From contig NZ_PQHZ01000007.1 in NCBI RefSeq assembly GCF_003385185.1, forward strand, positions 62,001-126,000: 64,000 bases of DNA, read 5' to 3'. The DNA is from Amycolatopsis palatopharyngis (GTDB taxonomy: Bacteria > Actinomycetota > Actinomycetes > Mycobacteriales > Pseudonocardiaceae). A model generated the notes under the pieces. The model searched no databases. It had not been told where the DNA came from and saw only the letters and a list, made by a program, of their open reading frames with translations. Position numbers and translations under genes: made by a program. Below, in pieces: positions 50,177 to 59,009 of the stretch (its first letter is position 1; each line of letters starts with the position of its first letter).

Positions 50177-50689
50177 CTACGGCGACGACGGGGCGAGGCC
50201 CGGCTGATACGGCACCGCGAGGGGCAGTCCAGCGGGAACGGCGGCACTGTCGAGGTCGTTGAGCTGGCGGATCCGGCGAACCACCTCAGTGGTGTCGCTG
50301 GCCGGCGCGTACCGCCCGGCGAGTTCCGACAGCGTCTCCCCCGCACTGACGGACACCAGGGTGGTTTGTTCCGGAACCGGGGCACCGGCCCGTGCGACGT
50401 TTCCGGCGAGCAGGCCGAGCATGACGACCAGCAGAGCCGAGCCCGCGGCGAGCGCGAAGAGCCAAGGCCAGCGCACCGCGACCTGCCGGCCCGGCGCACA
50501 CGTGGCCGGCCTGGCGCGGCTGTACCCGGCCACGACCCGCGCCCTGGTTGGCGGGCGACGCACCTCATCCCTGCGTGCGGGCGTGGTTGTCCTCGGACCC
50601 ACCACCGGTGCGGGCTCGAAGACGGGACGGCGAACTCGGCCACTTACGGGCACCCGACTCGGGCGCGCACGGTGCACGAGAACCGACAT
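50177..50689 (-). CDS. LysM membrane protein, SOS-linked division suppressor (ChiZ/DivS-like)
   Basis: 170 residues. A basic, Arg/Pro-rich cytoplasmic part (1-72) is followed by one membrane helix (WPWLFALAAGSALLVVMLGLLAGN, about 73-96) and an external LysM domain (VSVSAGETLSELAGRYAPASDTTEVVRRIRQLNDLDSAAVPAGLPLAVP). It sits divergent from lexA, as does Rv2719c (ChiZ) in M. tuberculosis and divS in Corynebacterium, SOS-induced proteins that delay division during DNA damage. Three LexA boxes lie in the divergent gap. The ATG at 50689 has GGAGG 7 bases upstream. A small hairpin (GAACAC GGAG GTGTTC, 50134-50149) follows the stop. Confidence 0.85.
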   Translation of the reverse strand: MSVLVHRARPSRVPVSGRVRRPVFEPAPVVGPRTTTPARRDEVRRPPTRARVVAGYSRARPATCAPGRQVAVRWPWLFALAAGSALLVVMLGLLAGNVARAGAPVPEQTTLVSVSAGETLSELAGRYAPASDTTEVVRRIRQLNDLDSAAVPAGLPLAVPYQPGLAPSSP

Positions 50690-50774
50690 GACGGAACCTC
50701 CTCCAGGTTCAACTCCGCGCTCGACACGACCACTCGGATGCCGCCTGCCCCGCCCGCCAGCCGGCAGACCTGAC

Positions 50775-50806
50775 TCGAACACCCGTTCTATCGAACGCCC
50801 GTGCGA
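50775..50806. promoter_or_regulatory. Two abutting LexA (SOS) boxes upstream of the LysM gene
   Basis: TCGAACACCCGTTCTA (50775-50790) and TCGAACGCCCGTGCGA (50791-50806) each match the actinobacterial SOS box TCGAACNNNNGTTCGA at 11 of 12 fixed positions. They touch end to end, 86-117 bases before the LysM gene's start. Confidence 0.8.
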
Positions 50807-50854
50807 ATGTGTACCACCCCGGTCCGACAAAATCGAGTACTCGCGGCGTGTCGT

Positions 50855-50870
50855 TCGAACAGATGTTTGA
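50855..50870. promoter_or_regulatory. LexA (SOS) box upstream of lexA
   Basis: TCGAACAGATGTTTGA matches the SOS box at 11 of 12 fixed positions (TTTGA for TTCGA is a common variant). It lies 139 bases before the lexA GTG and would give autorepression. Confidence 0.85.
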
Positions 50871-50922
50871 AATCCCCCTGGTGGAGGGCTAACGTCGTTA
50901 TCGGCACAGATCAACAAGTACT

Positions 50923-50961
50923 GCTGGCACACACCGCTGGCACACACCGCTGGCACACACC
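50923..50961 (+). repeat. Three exact 13-bp tandem repeats in the lexA leader
   Basis: GCTGGCACACACC occurs three times without a spacer (50923, 50936, 50949). It lies between the SOS box and the lexA start codon, 47 bases before the latter, so it is probably transcribed. No start codon or hairpin is created by it. Confidence 0.8.
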
Positions 50962-51008
50962 GCGGTGGGAACCGCGACAACGAACTTCGATGGCCTGGAG
51001 GAAGCACG

Positions 51009-51803
51009 GTGGCACGCGAGACGACACGGCAGAGCAAGAAGGAGCCGGCCGGAAAGGCAGGCGGTGCCACGCGGTCTCCGAAGGCCGAGGCCGGCCGGGA
51101 GGACCCGGGCGGCGCTGAGGCCGTAGCCGTCGTGCGTTCACTGCCCGAGGTGGAGGACGCCGACGATCGGCTCACCGCACGGCAGGAGCAGGTGCTGGAG
51201 GTCATCAGGGCGTGGGTGGAGCGGTTCGGCTACCCGCCGAGCGTGCGGGAGATCGGCGAGGCCGTCGGACTGAACTCCACGTCGTCTGTGTCGCACCAGT
51301 TGCGCGCCCTGCAGCGCAAGGGCTACCTGCGGCGGGACGCGAACCGGCCGCGCGCCGTCGGCGTGCTGACCGCCGCGGTGGATCCCGCTGCCGTGTCGGC
51401 GGCCGCGGAGGAGCTCGAGCAGCTGCCCAAACCCGCGTACGTGCCCCTGGTCGGCCGGATCGCCGCGGGCGGGCCGGTTCTGGCCGAACAGGCGATCGAG
51501 GACGTCTTTCCCCTGCCGAGGGACATCGTCGGCGAGGGTGATGTGTTCCTGCTGCGGGTCGCCGGTGACTCGATGATCGATGCCGCGATCACCGACGGCG
51601 ACTGGGTCGTGGTCCGGCAGCAGCCGACGGCCGACAACGGCGAGATCGTGGCGGCCATGATCGACGGCGAGGCGACGGTGAAGACGTTCAAGCGCAAGGA
51701 TGGGCACGTCTGGCTGATGCCACAGAACGAGGCGTACGAGCCCATCGCCGGTGACGAGGCGAGCATCCTCGGCAAGGTCGTGGCGGTGCTGCGCAGGCTC
51801 TGA
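51009..51803 (+). CDS. lexA: LexA, SOS repressor/autoprotease
   Basis: 264 residues. The N-terminus has a 50-residue extension before the winged helix (about 54-118: [45 protein letters not shown]), followed by the S24 protease domain. Cleavage site Ala153-Gly154 (RIAAGGP), nucleophile Ser188 (AGDSMID) and Lys225 (TVKTFKRK) are all present. Activated RecA triggers self-cleavage and SOS induction. The GTG at 51009 has GGAGGAAG at a good distance. Its SOS box is at 50855, and an unusual 13-bp triple repeat lies in the leader. Confidence 0.96.
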   Translation: MARETTRQSKKEPAGKAGGATRSPKAEAGREDPGGAEAVAVVRSLPEVEDADDRLTARQEQVLEVIRAWVERFGYPPSVREIGEAVGLNSTSSVSHQLRALQRKGYLRRDANRPRAVGVLTAAVDPAAVSAAAEELEQLPKPAYVPLVGRIAAGGPVLAEQAIEDVFPLPRDIVGEGDVFLLRVAGDSMIDAAITDGDWVVVRQQPTADNGEIVAAMIDGEATVKTFKRKDGHVWLMPQNEAYEPIAGDEASILGKVVAVLRRL

Positions 51804-51835
51804 TCACGGCGTTGAACGGCTCAGCGCTCAACCAG

Positions 51836-52915
51836 TCAGCGCCGCTTCCTGCGCCTGGCGAGGCTGCCGGTGCCGAGTACCGCCACCGCCGCAACGGCGA
51901 CGGCTATAGCGATTCCGGGCAGCACCGGCAGTCCGGAGGACTCCTGTCCCTCAGCGGACGCATCCGGGTCCGACCGGTCGGGGTCGCCCGCGGCCGTATC
52001 GCCTTCCGGCGCGGAGCCGTTCTCCCCCTGCGGTACGAGTCCGGTAGCGCCCGGTACCGCGCGCACCGGCTGCGCGGTGCCCTCGCCGGCCGAAAGCAGG
52101 GTGCCGCCGGGCTCGAACGCGATCGCCTCGCCCTGGTTCTCCCCCGGCAACGGCACCCGGACCGGCGCACCCTGAAGTGCCGCCGCGATGTCGCCGCCGG
52201 GGACCCGGTAGAGGTACGCGTCGGTGTAGGTACGCAGGGCCACCACGGTGCCGTCCGCGCTGACCGCACCTCCTGTGACCAGTACCGAGCCGGTACCTCC
52301 CACGGGGCCGCCCTTGGTGTCGGTCGACTCGAAGCGCAGCGAGCCGACGTTCTCCAACGGGGTGGGTCCCGGGCTGGTCAGCGGCCCGGCGGGGCGGTAG
52401 ACCTCGGAGGTGCCCAGGACGTTCTTGGTGATCACGTACGGAACCCCGGCCGGGTCCAGCAGCAACGCCTCGGCGTCGTGTGGCCCGTCGGGGTAGGTCA
52501 GCCGGTAGAGGGTGGCGCCACCGTCCGGACGGACCTCGTGCAGCGCCACTGTGTCCCGCCGCTTGCGGTTGTCACCGGTGTCGGCCAGCCAGAGCGTGCC
52601 GTCGCCGGCGCGCGCCATGTCCTCGACGTCGTACGGATCGATGGGATCGGTGATGGTCCGCTCGACCGAGCAGTCCCGGTTCAGCACGAAGACCTGGATC
52701 CGCGTTCCGCCGTCGCTCACCGCGTACCAGTGCTCGTCGTCCGCGGCCAGGCCGGAGAGTTCGGCGAGCCGCTCATCCGAGATGGAACAAAGCGTCTCCG
52801 GCGCGGGGACGTCCACCGCTCCTGCTGACGGGGCCAGGACCACCGGACACAGCACCGTCACCAGTGCCGCGGCCGCCGCGCGTACGCCGAGAACTGCCGA
52901 CCGGAGCCTGATCAC
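51836..52915 (-). CDS. Secreted, membrane-anchored beta-propeller protein
   Basis: 359 residues. Signal peptide at 1-33 (RSAVLGVRAAAAALVTVLCPVVLAPSAGA), then repeated strand motifs of a propeller (ELSGLAADDEHWYAVSDGGTRIQVFVL; DVEDMARAGDGTLWLADTGDN; DAEALLLDPAGVPYVITKNV), a Gly/Asp/Ser-rich linker and a C-terminal helix (GIAIAVAVAAVAVLGTGSLA) ending RRRKRR that stops transfer. Two Cys (43 and 82) can bond outside. Function is unknown; an extracellular esterase or binding role has been suggested for similar propellers. Rv2721c occupies the same place beside lexA in M. tuberculosis. Confidence 0.82.
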   Translation of the reverse strand: MIRLRSAVLGVRAAAAALVTVLCPVVLAPSAGAVDVPAPETLCSISDERLAELSGLAADDEHWYAVSDGGTRIQVFVLNRDCSVERTITDPIDPYDVEDMARAGDGTLWLADTGDNRKRRDTVALHEVRPDGGATLYRLTYPDGPHDAEALLLDPAGVPYVITKNVLGTSEVYRPAGPLTSPGPTPLENVGSLRFESTDTKGGPVGGTGSVLVTGGAVSADGTVVALRTYTDAYLYRVPGGDIAAALQGAPVRVPLPGENQGEAIAFEPGGTLLSAGEGTAQPVRAVPGATGLVPQGENGSAPEGDTAAGDPDRSDPDASAEGQESSGLPVLPGIAIAVAVAAVAVLGTGSLARRRKRR

Positions 52916-52938
52916 GGCTCCACGCTACTGATCACGGC

Positions 52939-52961
52939 GGGGCCGGTGAGTCACCGGCCCC
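52939..52961 (-). terminator. Palindrome after hflX
   Basis: GGGGCCGGTGA, one base, TCACCGGCCCC: a perfect 11-bp inverted repeat. It is 130 bases past the hflX stop and 24 bases before the next minus-strand gene, in a 175-base gap with no other feature. Confidence 0.5.
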
Positions 52962-53090
52962 GGCGACCTCGCGATCCAGTCTTCTCGCCACGTCCGTTCA
53001 GGGCTCTAGTTGATCAGCCTCGCTCCGCTCGGCGTGCAGCGGGCTGAACGGTGTCTTACGTAATCGCCTCACCAGCGCGCATCCGACCGT

Positions 53091-54521
53091 TCAGGCCGAA
53101 CCGTTCGTCGCGTACTGCTCCAGCGCGGCGGCGAGGTCCGGATGCACGCGAGCGCGCAACCTGGTTCCCTCCGCCACATGCTCCTCGGAGACCACCTCGC
53201 CGTCGGCGTGCGTCCTGGCCACCAGTTCGCCCCTGGTGTACGGCACCATCGCGTCCACCACGACCTGCGGCCTCGGCAGACGCTCGGCGATCGCCGCGAT
53301 CAGTTCTTCCACACCCGTACCGGTACCGGCCGAGACCACCACGGCGCCCGGCAACAGATTACGAAGGCGGGCGAGTGAGAGCTCGTCGGCGATATCCGCC
53401 TTGTTGATCACCAGGAGTTCCTGGGGCAGCGGCTCGGACCGGCGCTCGGTGATCTCGGCGAGCACCTCGCGCACGGCGTTGACCTGTTCCTCGGGCGCGG
53501 GGTCGGATCCGTCGACCACGTGCACCAGCAGATCGGCGTCGGCGGCCTCGTCCAGCGTCGAGCGGAACGCGTCCACCAGCTGGTGCGGCAGGTGCCGGAC
53601 GAACCCGACCGTGTCGGTGAGTGTGTACGTATGCCCGTCCGGGGTCTCGGCGCGGCGCGTAGTCGGGTCCAGCGTGGCGAAGAGTGAGTCCTCGACGAGG
53701 ACGCCCGCGCCGGTGATGGCGTTCAGCAGACTCGACTTGCCGGCGTTGGTGTAGCCCACGATGGCCACACTCGGTACCTCGTTGGCCACCCTGCGCCCAC
53801 GTTTGGTCTCCCGGATCGTGTCCATGGACGCGATTTCCCTGCGCAGCTTCGACAGGCGCTTGCTGATACGACGCCGATCGGTCTCCAGCTTCGTCTCACC
53901 AGGGCCACGCAGACCCACACCGCCGTTGCCGCCACCAGCGCGGCCACCGGCCTGCCGGGACAGCGACTCACCCCAGCCCCGCAGGCGGGGAATCAGGTAC
54001 TGCAGCTGGGCGAGTTCGACCTGCGCCTTGCCCTCGCGGGACCGGGCGTGCTGGGCGAAGATGTCGAGGATCAACGCGGTCCGATCGACCACCTTGACCT
54101 TGAGTTTGGCCTCCAGCTGACGCAGCTGACCAGGCGAGAGTTCACCGTCGCAGATCACGGTGTCCGCTCCGGTCGCGCGAACGACATCCGCCAGCTCCAG
54201 CACCTTGCCGGAGCCAATGTAGGTGGCGGGGTCGGGGCGCTGCCTGCGCTGGACCAGCCCTTCCAGGACCTCGGATCCAGCGGTCTCGGCCAGTCTGGCC
54301 AGCTCGGCCAGGGAGGCCTCGGACTGGGCCGCGGTTCCCTCGGTCCACACCCCGACGAGCACAACGCGCTCCAGCCGGAGTTTCCGGTACTCGACCTCGG
54401 TGACGTCGTCCAGTTCGGTGGACAGCCCCGCGACCCTGCGCAGTGACGCACGGTCCTCGAGCTCCAGCTCACCGGTCGACAGTTCTTCGTCGAGCAGATC
54501 ATTGTGTGTCAGTTCTGTCAT
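53091..54521 (-). CDS. hflX: Ribosome-associated GTPase HflX
   Basis: 476 residues. The N-terminal HflX domain (about 45-235) contains DPATYIGSGKV and GPGETKLETDRRRISKRLSKLRREI; the G domain has the P-loop GYTNAGKSS (256-264), DTVGF as G3 and NKAD as G4. HflX binds the large ribosomal subunit and splits or rescues stalled ribosomes; in mycobacteria it affects macrolide tolerance. The N-terminal 45 acidic residues are an actinobacterial extension. It lies between lexA and dapF as in M. tuberculosis, but a regulator-MFS pair is inserted between it and dapF. Confidence 0.95.
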   Translation of the reverse strand: MTELTHNDLLDEELSTGELELEDRASLRRVAGLSTELDDVTEVEYRKLRLERVVLVGVWTEGTAAQSEASLAELARLAETAGSEVLEGLVQRRQRPDPATYIGSGKVLELADVVRATGADTVICDGELSPGQLRQLEAKLKVKVVDRTALILDIFAQHARSREGKAQVELAQLQYLIPRLRGWGESLSRQAGGRAGGGNGGVGLRGPGETKLETDRRRISKRLSKLRREIASMDTIRETKRGRRVANEVPSVAIVGYTNAGKSSLLNAITGAGVLVEDSLFATLDPTTRRAETPDGHTYTLTDTVGFVRHLPHQLVDAFRSTLDEAADADLLVHVVDGSDPAPEEQVNAVREVLAEITERRSEPLPQELLVINKADIADELSLARLRNLLPGAVVVSAGTGTGVEELIAAIAERLPRPQVVVDAMVPYTRGELVARTHADGEVVSEEHVAEGTRLRARVHPDLAAALEQYATNGSA

Positions 54522-54575
54522 CGTCCTTCCATCGTCCCACGATTCGCCCGGAACACCGAACGAGTTATGCGGCCG

Positions 54576-55079
54576 TCATCGGCTGGGATAGAGAGCCGTG
54601 TACACGGCCACGCTCGATTCACCCGGTTGCGGGGACCGGTTCTTGAACTCCTCGAGCAGGCCGTAGAGCCTGCGCTCGAACTCGGCGTGCTCCGCGGGGT
54701 GCAGTCGCAGCACGAGCCTGCTCTGCCGTAGTGCATCAGGGCCGACCTCGGCGACCTCGGCGAGATAGGCCTCGAGCATCGCCTCGGAGATTCCCGAGGT
54801 CGCCCCGGCATCGTCGAGTTCCCAGGACAAACCCGTCGACAGGTAGGGGATCTCCTTCGCACCCCGCGTACCTCTCCGCTCGGGCAGTGCCCTGAGGAAT
54901 CCGGTGTCCACCAGCTTGCGGACGTGATGCAGGGTCGTCGCGGGATCACGGCCCAACCGCCGCGCGAGTTCCTTGTTCGTCAGCGCTTCGGTATATGTCA
55001 ACCGAATGATGCGCAGGCGTATTCCGGAGGCCAGCGCGTTCGCCTCGGCCTCGGTCGCCCTCCGTCGCTCTGCCGTCAC
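54576..55079 (-). CDS. ArsR-like winged-helix regulator
   Basis: 167 residues. The N-terminal HTH_20 domain (about 12-70: EANALASGIRLRIIRLTYTEALTNKELARRLGRDPATTLHHVRKLVDTGFL) is of the ArsR-like type without the metal-binding Cys, and a helical C-terminal half follows. The protein is divergent from an MFS transporter, with the palindrome AGTGATTG-N8-CAATCACT between the two, so it probably represses both, with the transported compound as inducer. The start ATG at 55079 has a weak site. It and the transporter break the hflX-dapF neighbourhood, which suggests an insertion. Confidence 0.85.
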   Translation of the reverse strand: MTAERRRATEAEANALASGIRLRIIRLTYTEALTNKELARRLGRDPATTLHHVRKLVDTGFLRALPERRGTRGAKEIPYLSTGLSWELDDAGATSGISEAMLEAYLAEVAEVGPDALRQSRLVLRLHPAEHAEFERRLYGLLEEFKNRSPQPGESSVAVYTALYPSR

Positions 55080-55100
55080 GGCGCCAGCCTACGACCGGGG

Positions 55101-55124
55101 AGTGATTGACACTTTCCAATCACT
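55101..55124. promoter_or_regulatory. Operator palindrome between the ArsR-like regulator and MFS genes
   Basis: AGTGATTG (55101-55108) and CAATCACT (55117-55124) are perfect inverted 8-mers eight bases apart. A TTGACA at 55106-55111 on the plus strand overlaps the left arm and would be the -35 element of the MFS gene, which starts 19 bases past the operator. Confidence 0.7.
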
Positions 55125-55142
55125 TACGCCACGATCTCCTCC

Positions 55143-56399
55143 ATGGCGCGCGACTCCCTGTGGTTCCATCGCGATTTCCGCCGGTTGTGGTCCGGTGACA
55201 CCGTCAGCCAGTTCAGCACCTTCGTCAGCATCACGGTGTTGCAACTGCTCGCCGTGACCGTGCTCGGGGCCGCGCCGTTCGAGATGGGCCTGCTCACCGC
55301 GGCCGAGCACGCGGCGTTCCTCCTGATCGGCCTGCCGGCGGGCGTGTGGGTGGACCGGATGCGCCGGAAGCCGCTGCTGATCAGTGCCGACCTAGCGCGC
55401 GGGCTCCTGCTGCTGACGGTGCCGATCGCCTGGTGGGCGGGCCTGCTGACACTGACCCAGCTGCTGGTCGTCGCCCTGCTGGTCGGTGTGTGCACACTGT
55501 TCTTCGACGTCGCCTACCAGTCATATCTGCCGTTTCTGGTCGGGCGGGGCAAGCTCGTCGAGGGCAACGCCAAACTGCAGGCCAGCCAGTCGGTCGCGCA
55601 TGTGACCGGCCCAGGTATCGGTGGCGCGCTCGCCCAGCTCGCCGGAGCCGCCAACGCGGTACTCGCCGCGGGACTCGGCTATCTGGCCTCGGCCGCACTG
55701 CTGCTCCGCATCAGCGTCGCGGAACCGGTGCCGCGGCGAGCCGAGACCAGGAACCTGCGCGCGGAGATCGCCGAGGGTCTGCGCTTCGTGTTCGGCAACT
55801 CCACCCTGCGCTCGATCACCCTGTGCACCGCGACCGGGAACTTCGCGGGCGGAGCGTTCGCCGCCCTCCAGGTGCTGTTCCTGACCAGGGAGCTCGGACT
55901 GCCCGCCGCAGGGGTCGGGCTCGTGTTGGCGATCAGCGGCGTCGGCGGCATCCTCGGCGCTTTCACCGCATCCTGGTGGAGCCGCCGTATCGGCCAGGCC
56001 AGGGCGGTCTGGCTCGTGCCGCTGCTGACCTGGCCTGCCCAGCTGCTCGTGCCACTGGCCGTGCCGGGCTGGCGCGTCGGGCTCGCCGTGTCCGGCTTGG
56101 TGATCGTCAGCTACGGCATCATCGTCTACAACGTCGCGCAGGTGAGTTACCGCCAGGCCATCTGCCCGGACCGCCTGCTCGGCCGGATGAACGCCAGCGT
56201 GCGCAGCGTCGTGTGGGGCGCGATGCCAGTCGGCAGCCTGCTCGGTGGCGTGCTCGGCGAGTGGCTCGGTATCCGGGGTGGGGTCTGGGTGGCCACGACG
56301 GGGATGACTCTCGCCGTGCTCTGGGTGCTCTGCTCACCGCTGCGCACGATGCGCGACATGCCCGGCTCCGAGGCACGACCGCAGCCCGTCTCGAGCTGA
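55143..56399 (+). CDS. MFS transporter (MFS_3-type exporter)
   Basis: 418-residue membrane protein with about 12 helices in two halves. VWVDRMRRKPLLISADLARG (about 62-81) is the MFS motif A-like loop, and NAKLQASQSVAHVTGPGIGG (about 140-159) is typical of the MFS_3/enterobactin-exporter-like group, often multidrug or siderophore exporters. There is no ribosome site before ATG 55143, and the TTGACA lies 32 bases upstream, so the message may be leaderless. The gene is controlled, by position, by the divergent ArsR-like protein. Substrate is unknown. Confidence 0.87.
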   Translation: MARDSLWFHRDFRRLWSGDTVSQFSTFVSITVLQLLAVTVLGAAPFEMGLLTAAEHAAFLLIGLPAGVWVDRMRRKPLLISADLARGLLLLTVPIAWWAGLLTLTQLLVVALLVGVCTLFFDVAYQSYLPFLVGRGKLVEGNAKLQASQSVAHVTGPGIGGALAQLAGAANAVLAAGLGYLASAALLLRISVAEPVPRRAETRNLRAEIAEGLRFVFGNSTLRSITLCTATGNFAGGAFAALQVLFLTRELGLPAAGVGLVLAISGVGGILGAFTASWWSRRIGQARAVWLVPLLTWPAQLLVPLAVPGWRVGLAVSGLVIVSYGIIVYNVAQVSYRQAICPDRLLGRMNASVRSVVWGAMPVGSLLGGVLGEWLGIRGGVWVATTGMTLAVLWVLCSPLRTMRDMPGSEARPQPVSS

Positions 56400-56414
56400 C
56401 CGAAAGGGGTCAGC
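56395..56414. terminator. Hairpin overlapping the convergent stop codons of MFS and dapF
   Basis: GCTGACC (56395-56401), loop GAAAGG, GGTCAGC (56408-56414). The stem contains both stop codons; only 10 bases separate the two coding regions. Confidence 0.5.
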
Positions 56415-57240
56415 CTTGGCCCGCGGCGGACCACCAGGCCTCGTCGAGCTCGCCTCGCGCCACGATCTCCGATGGCCCGGTCAGTGTCGACTCCCCTGGA
56501 GCGACGGTGACCGTGACCCTGCCGCCTGGAATGTCCACCACCGACTCACCGGTGTCCGTGCCCGCCAGGTGCAACGCGGCGGCCACGACGGCGACGGTGC
56601 CGGTGCCGCAGGCGCGCGTCTCCCCGACGCCTCGCTCGTGCACCCGCATCCGCAACCTGCCCGGCTCGAGCCTGTTGACGAACTCCAGATTCACCCCGGA
56701 CGGGAAGACGTCACGGTCGAACGGAGGCTGTGTATCGAGATCGAGTTCGGCGACGTCGGAATCGACGAACGAAACCAGATGCGGGTTGCCGACGTCCACG
56801 GCCACCCCGGACAGCTCCCTGCCCGCCACCGCGGTGACCGAGCTGCCCGCGATCCGGGCGGGCCCCATGTGCACGGTCACCGAACTGTCGGGATGCACCC
56901 GCACGCCCCGATCACCCGCGCGGGTGCCGATGACGAACTCCGTCCCGTCCACCAGTCCCGCGTCAACCAGGTAGCGCGCGAAGACCCGTACGCCGTTGCC
57001 GCACATCTCGGCGATCGAGCCGTCGGCGTTGCGGTAGTCCATGAACCAGTCCCCCGTGGACTCCAGTCCGGCGGCCGCCGTACGAACCACTCGCAACACG
57101 CCGTCGGCACCGAGCCCGCGCCTGCGGTCGCACAGTGCCGCCACCCTGGCGGGGGTCAGATCCAGCCTGCCCTCGGGATCCGGCAGCAGGACGAAGTCGT
57201 TCTGTGTGCCGTGCCCCTTGAGGAACTCAATGCCACCCAT
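56410..57240 (-). CDS. dapF: Diaminopimelate epimerase
   Basis: 276 residues, converting LL- to meso-DAP for lysine and for MurE. Catalytic Cys80 ([10 protein letters not shown]) and Cys211 ([11 protein letters not shown]) in the two mirrored domains are present, as are [12 protein letters not shown] at the start and [11 protein letters not shown]. The ATG at 57240 follows the miaA stop by 9 bases, so dapF is translated with miaA. The order miaA-dapF-hflX is that of M. tuberculosis Rv2727c-Rv2725c. Confidence 0.96.
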   Translation of the reverse strand: MGGIEFLKGHGTQNDFVLLPDPEGRLDLTPARVAALCDRRRGLGADGVLRVVRTAAAGLESTGDWFMDYRNADGSIAEMCGNGVRVFARYLVDAGLVDGTEFVIGTRAGDRGVRVHPDSSVTVHMGPARIAGSSVTAVAGRELSGVAVDVGNPHLVSFVDSDVAELDLDTQPPFDRDVFPSGVNLEFVNRLEPGRLRMRVHERGVGETRACGTGTVAVVAAALHLAGTDTGESVVDIPGGRVTVTVAPGESTLTGPSEIVARGELDEAWWSAAGQG

Positions 57241-57249
57241 GGCTTCAGA

Positions 57250-58164
57250 TTACGGGGTGAGCGTGGCGAGCACCCGTTCGGTCAGGCCGGGGTCGGCACC
57301 GTCGAACCAGCGGATCCGGGTGTCCCGCCGGAACCACGAACGTTGCTTGCGCACAAACCGCCGCGTCGCCTGCGCCGTGGCGGCCGCGGCGGTGGTCAGA
57401 TCGCCGTCACCGTCGAGGGCGGTCAGCACCTGCTGGTACCCGAGGGCGCGGGACGCCGTCCTGCCCTCGCGCAGTCCCCTGCGCTCCAGCTCCCGCACCT
57501 CCTCCACCAGTCCCGCCTCGAACATCCGCCGCACTCGCAGGTCCACCCGCTCGTCGAGGTCGCCGACGTCGCGGTCGACGCCGACGAGGACGGTGCCGTA
57601 GCGCGGCTCGCCGGGTGTGGGCAGGTTGGCCGAGAACGGCTGTCCGGTGATCTCGATGACCTCCAGTGCCCGCACGATCCGGCGCACGTTGGACGGCAGG
57701 ATGGACGCGGCGGCCACCGGATCACGTTCGGCGAGCCGGGCGTGCAACGGTTCGGCGCCTCGCGCCGCTGCCTCGGCCTCCAGCTTCGCCCGAAGCTCCT
57801 GGTCGGTCCCGGGGAACCGCAGGTCGTCCAGTACGGCCTGCACGTACAGCCCGGACCCGCCGACGAGCACCGGCGAACACCCCCGCTCGAGCAACGACTC
57901 GATCCGCGCTCGCGCGTCCCGCTGATAGGCGGCCACCGACGCGGCCTCGGTCACGTCGAGCACGTCGAGCAGGTGGTGCGGTACCCCGCGCCGTTCCTCC
58001 GAGGTGGCCTTCGCGGTGCCGATGTCCATACCGCGGTAGAGCTGCATCGCGTCCGCGTTGACCACCTCACCGCCGAGTGCGAGCGCCAGTTCGACGGCGA
58101 GTGCGGTCTTGCCGGTCGCCGTGGGTCCCACAACGGCGACCGAGACAGCGGGCCTGTTCGTCAT
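57250..58164 (-). CDS. miaA: tRNA dimethylallyltransferase MiaA
   Basis: 304 residues. It adds a dimethylallyl group to A37 of tRNAs that read UNN codons, giving i6A, which MiaB (also in this window) then methylthiolates. P-loop GPTATGKT (13-20), DAMQLYRGMDIGTAK, GGSGLYVQAVLDDL and the insert with RALGYQQVL are characteristic. ATG 58164 overlaps the stop of the upstream gene (ATGA). It forms a cluster with dapF downstream. Confidence 0.95.
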   Translation of the reverse strand: MTNRPAVSVAVVGPTATGKTALAVELALALGGEVVNADAMQLYRGMDIGTAKATSEERRGVPHHLLDVLDVTEAASVAAYQRDARARIESLLERGCSPVLVGGSGLYVQAVLDDLRFPGTDQELRAKLEAEAAARGAEPLHARLAERDPVAAASILPSNVRRIVRALEVIEITGQPFSANLPTPGEPRYGTVLVGVDRDVGDLDERVDLRVRRMFEAGLVEEVRELERRGLREGRTASRALGYQQVLTALDGDGDLTTAAAATAQATRRFVRKQRSWFRRDTRIRWFDGADPGLTERVLATLTP

Positions 58165-58865
58165 TCGCGCTCCCAAACGGCCACGTGGTAGCGCACCCCG
58201 AACGGCGCCGCGGAGTACAACATCCGCGCGCTCCAGCCGTCCGTTCCGGCGAAGGCCGCGAGCACCCGCCACGGCGCCAAGCCGCTCACCCCGAGTTCGG
58301 CGCCGAGTTCGGGGTCGAGGGTCCGCAACGCGTCTGTGTCCGCCGCCCCCAGCGCGGCGGCGACCGCGTCGTCGAACGCGGGTGCCCGGTCGTCCTGGCT
58401 GCCGGGGGACCGAGCGCCGTGGCGGTTCGATCCGTCCCCGAGGACGAGCAGTCCGACGCTGTCCTCCGCGCGGTCCAGCTCGGCCAGCCCGGCGACCGCG
58501 TCCGCCATCTCGCCGGTCTCCCGGGGTACCAGCCGGACGCGCACCGAGGCCGCACCCGCGCGCTCCCGGAGCCAGCCCGCGGTCAGCGCGGGAAGCGGCA
58601 GGTCGGCCCGCTCACCCCGCGCGTCCTTCGACAGCGCTACCGCGACGTCGACGCCGTAACCGGCATACGACCCCCTGACCTGCGCCTCGACGACGTGGGA
58701 ACGCGGGCCGGGACCGATGGCGAACCACCGGTCGGTGACCGCCGCGAGTTCGCCAACAGCGGCAAGACACGCCGAACGCACGGCCTCGGTCGATTCGACC
58801 GAACCGGGCACCAGCTCGGGCACGAGCAGGGGAGGATGGGGTAGCACGACGGCACGCGCGATCAC
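58161..58865 (-). CDS. Class III extradiol-dioxygenase-like protein (Rv2728c type)
   Basis: 234-residue soluble protein related to the LigB fold: ARAVVLPHPPLLVPEL at the N-terminus, LLVLGDGSNRHGARSPGSQDDRAPAFDDAVAAAL in the middle and WRVLAAFAGTDGWSARMLYSAAPFGVRYHVAVWE at the end. The N-terminal His (HPP) could bind a metal, but the second His and Glu of true extradiol dioxygenases are not obvious, so activity is doubtful. It lies immediately before miaA, as in Mycobacterium. The GTG at 58865 lacks a strong ribosome site; the frame is open earlier. Confidence 0.75.
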   Translation of the reverse strand: MIARAVVLPHPPLLVPELVPGSVESTEAVRSACLAAVGELAAVTDRWFAIGPGPRSHVVEAQVRGSYAGYGVDVAVALSKDARGERADLPLPALTAGWLRERAGAASVRVRLVPRETGEMADAVAGLAELDRAEDSVGLLVLGDGSNRHGARSPGSQDDRAPAFDDAVAAALGAADTDALRTLDPELGAELGVSGLAPWRVLAAFAGTDGWSARMLYSAAPFGVRYHVAVWERE

Positions 58866-59009
58866 ACTGCTCGACGTTACCGCGCGTACCGGAAGGGGCC
58901 CCGAACGAGGCATGGAGTTCCACCTGGGGCGCTGACCTGTTTGAATGCCGCGAGGGACGGACACCGCCGCGGCGGTGAACGCCCCCACCTCGAGCATCCG
59001 CTAGACCCG

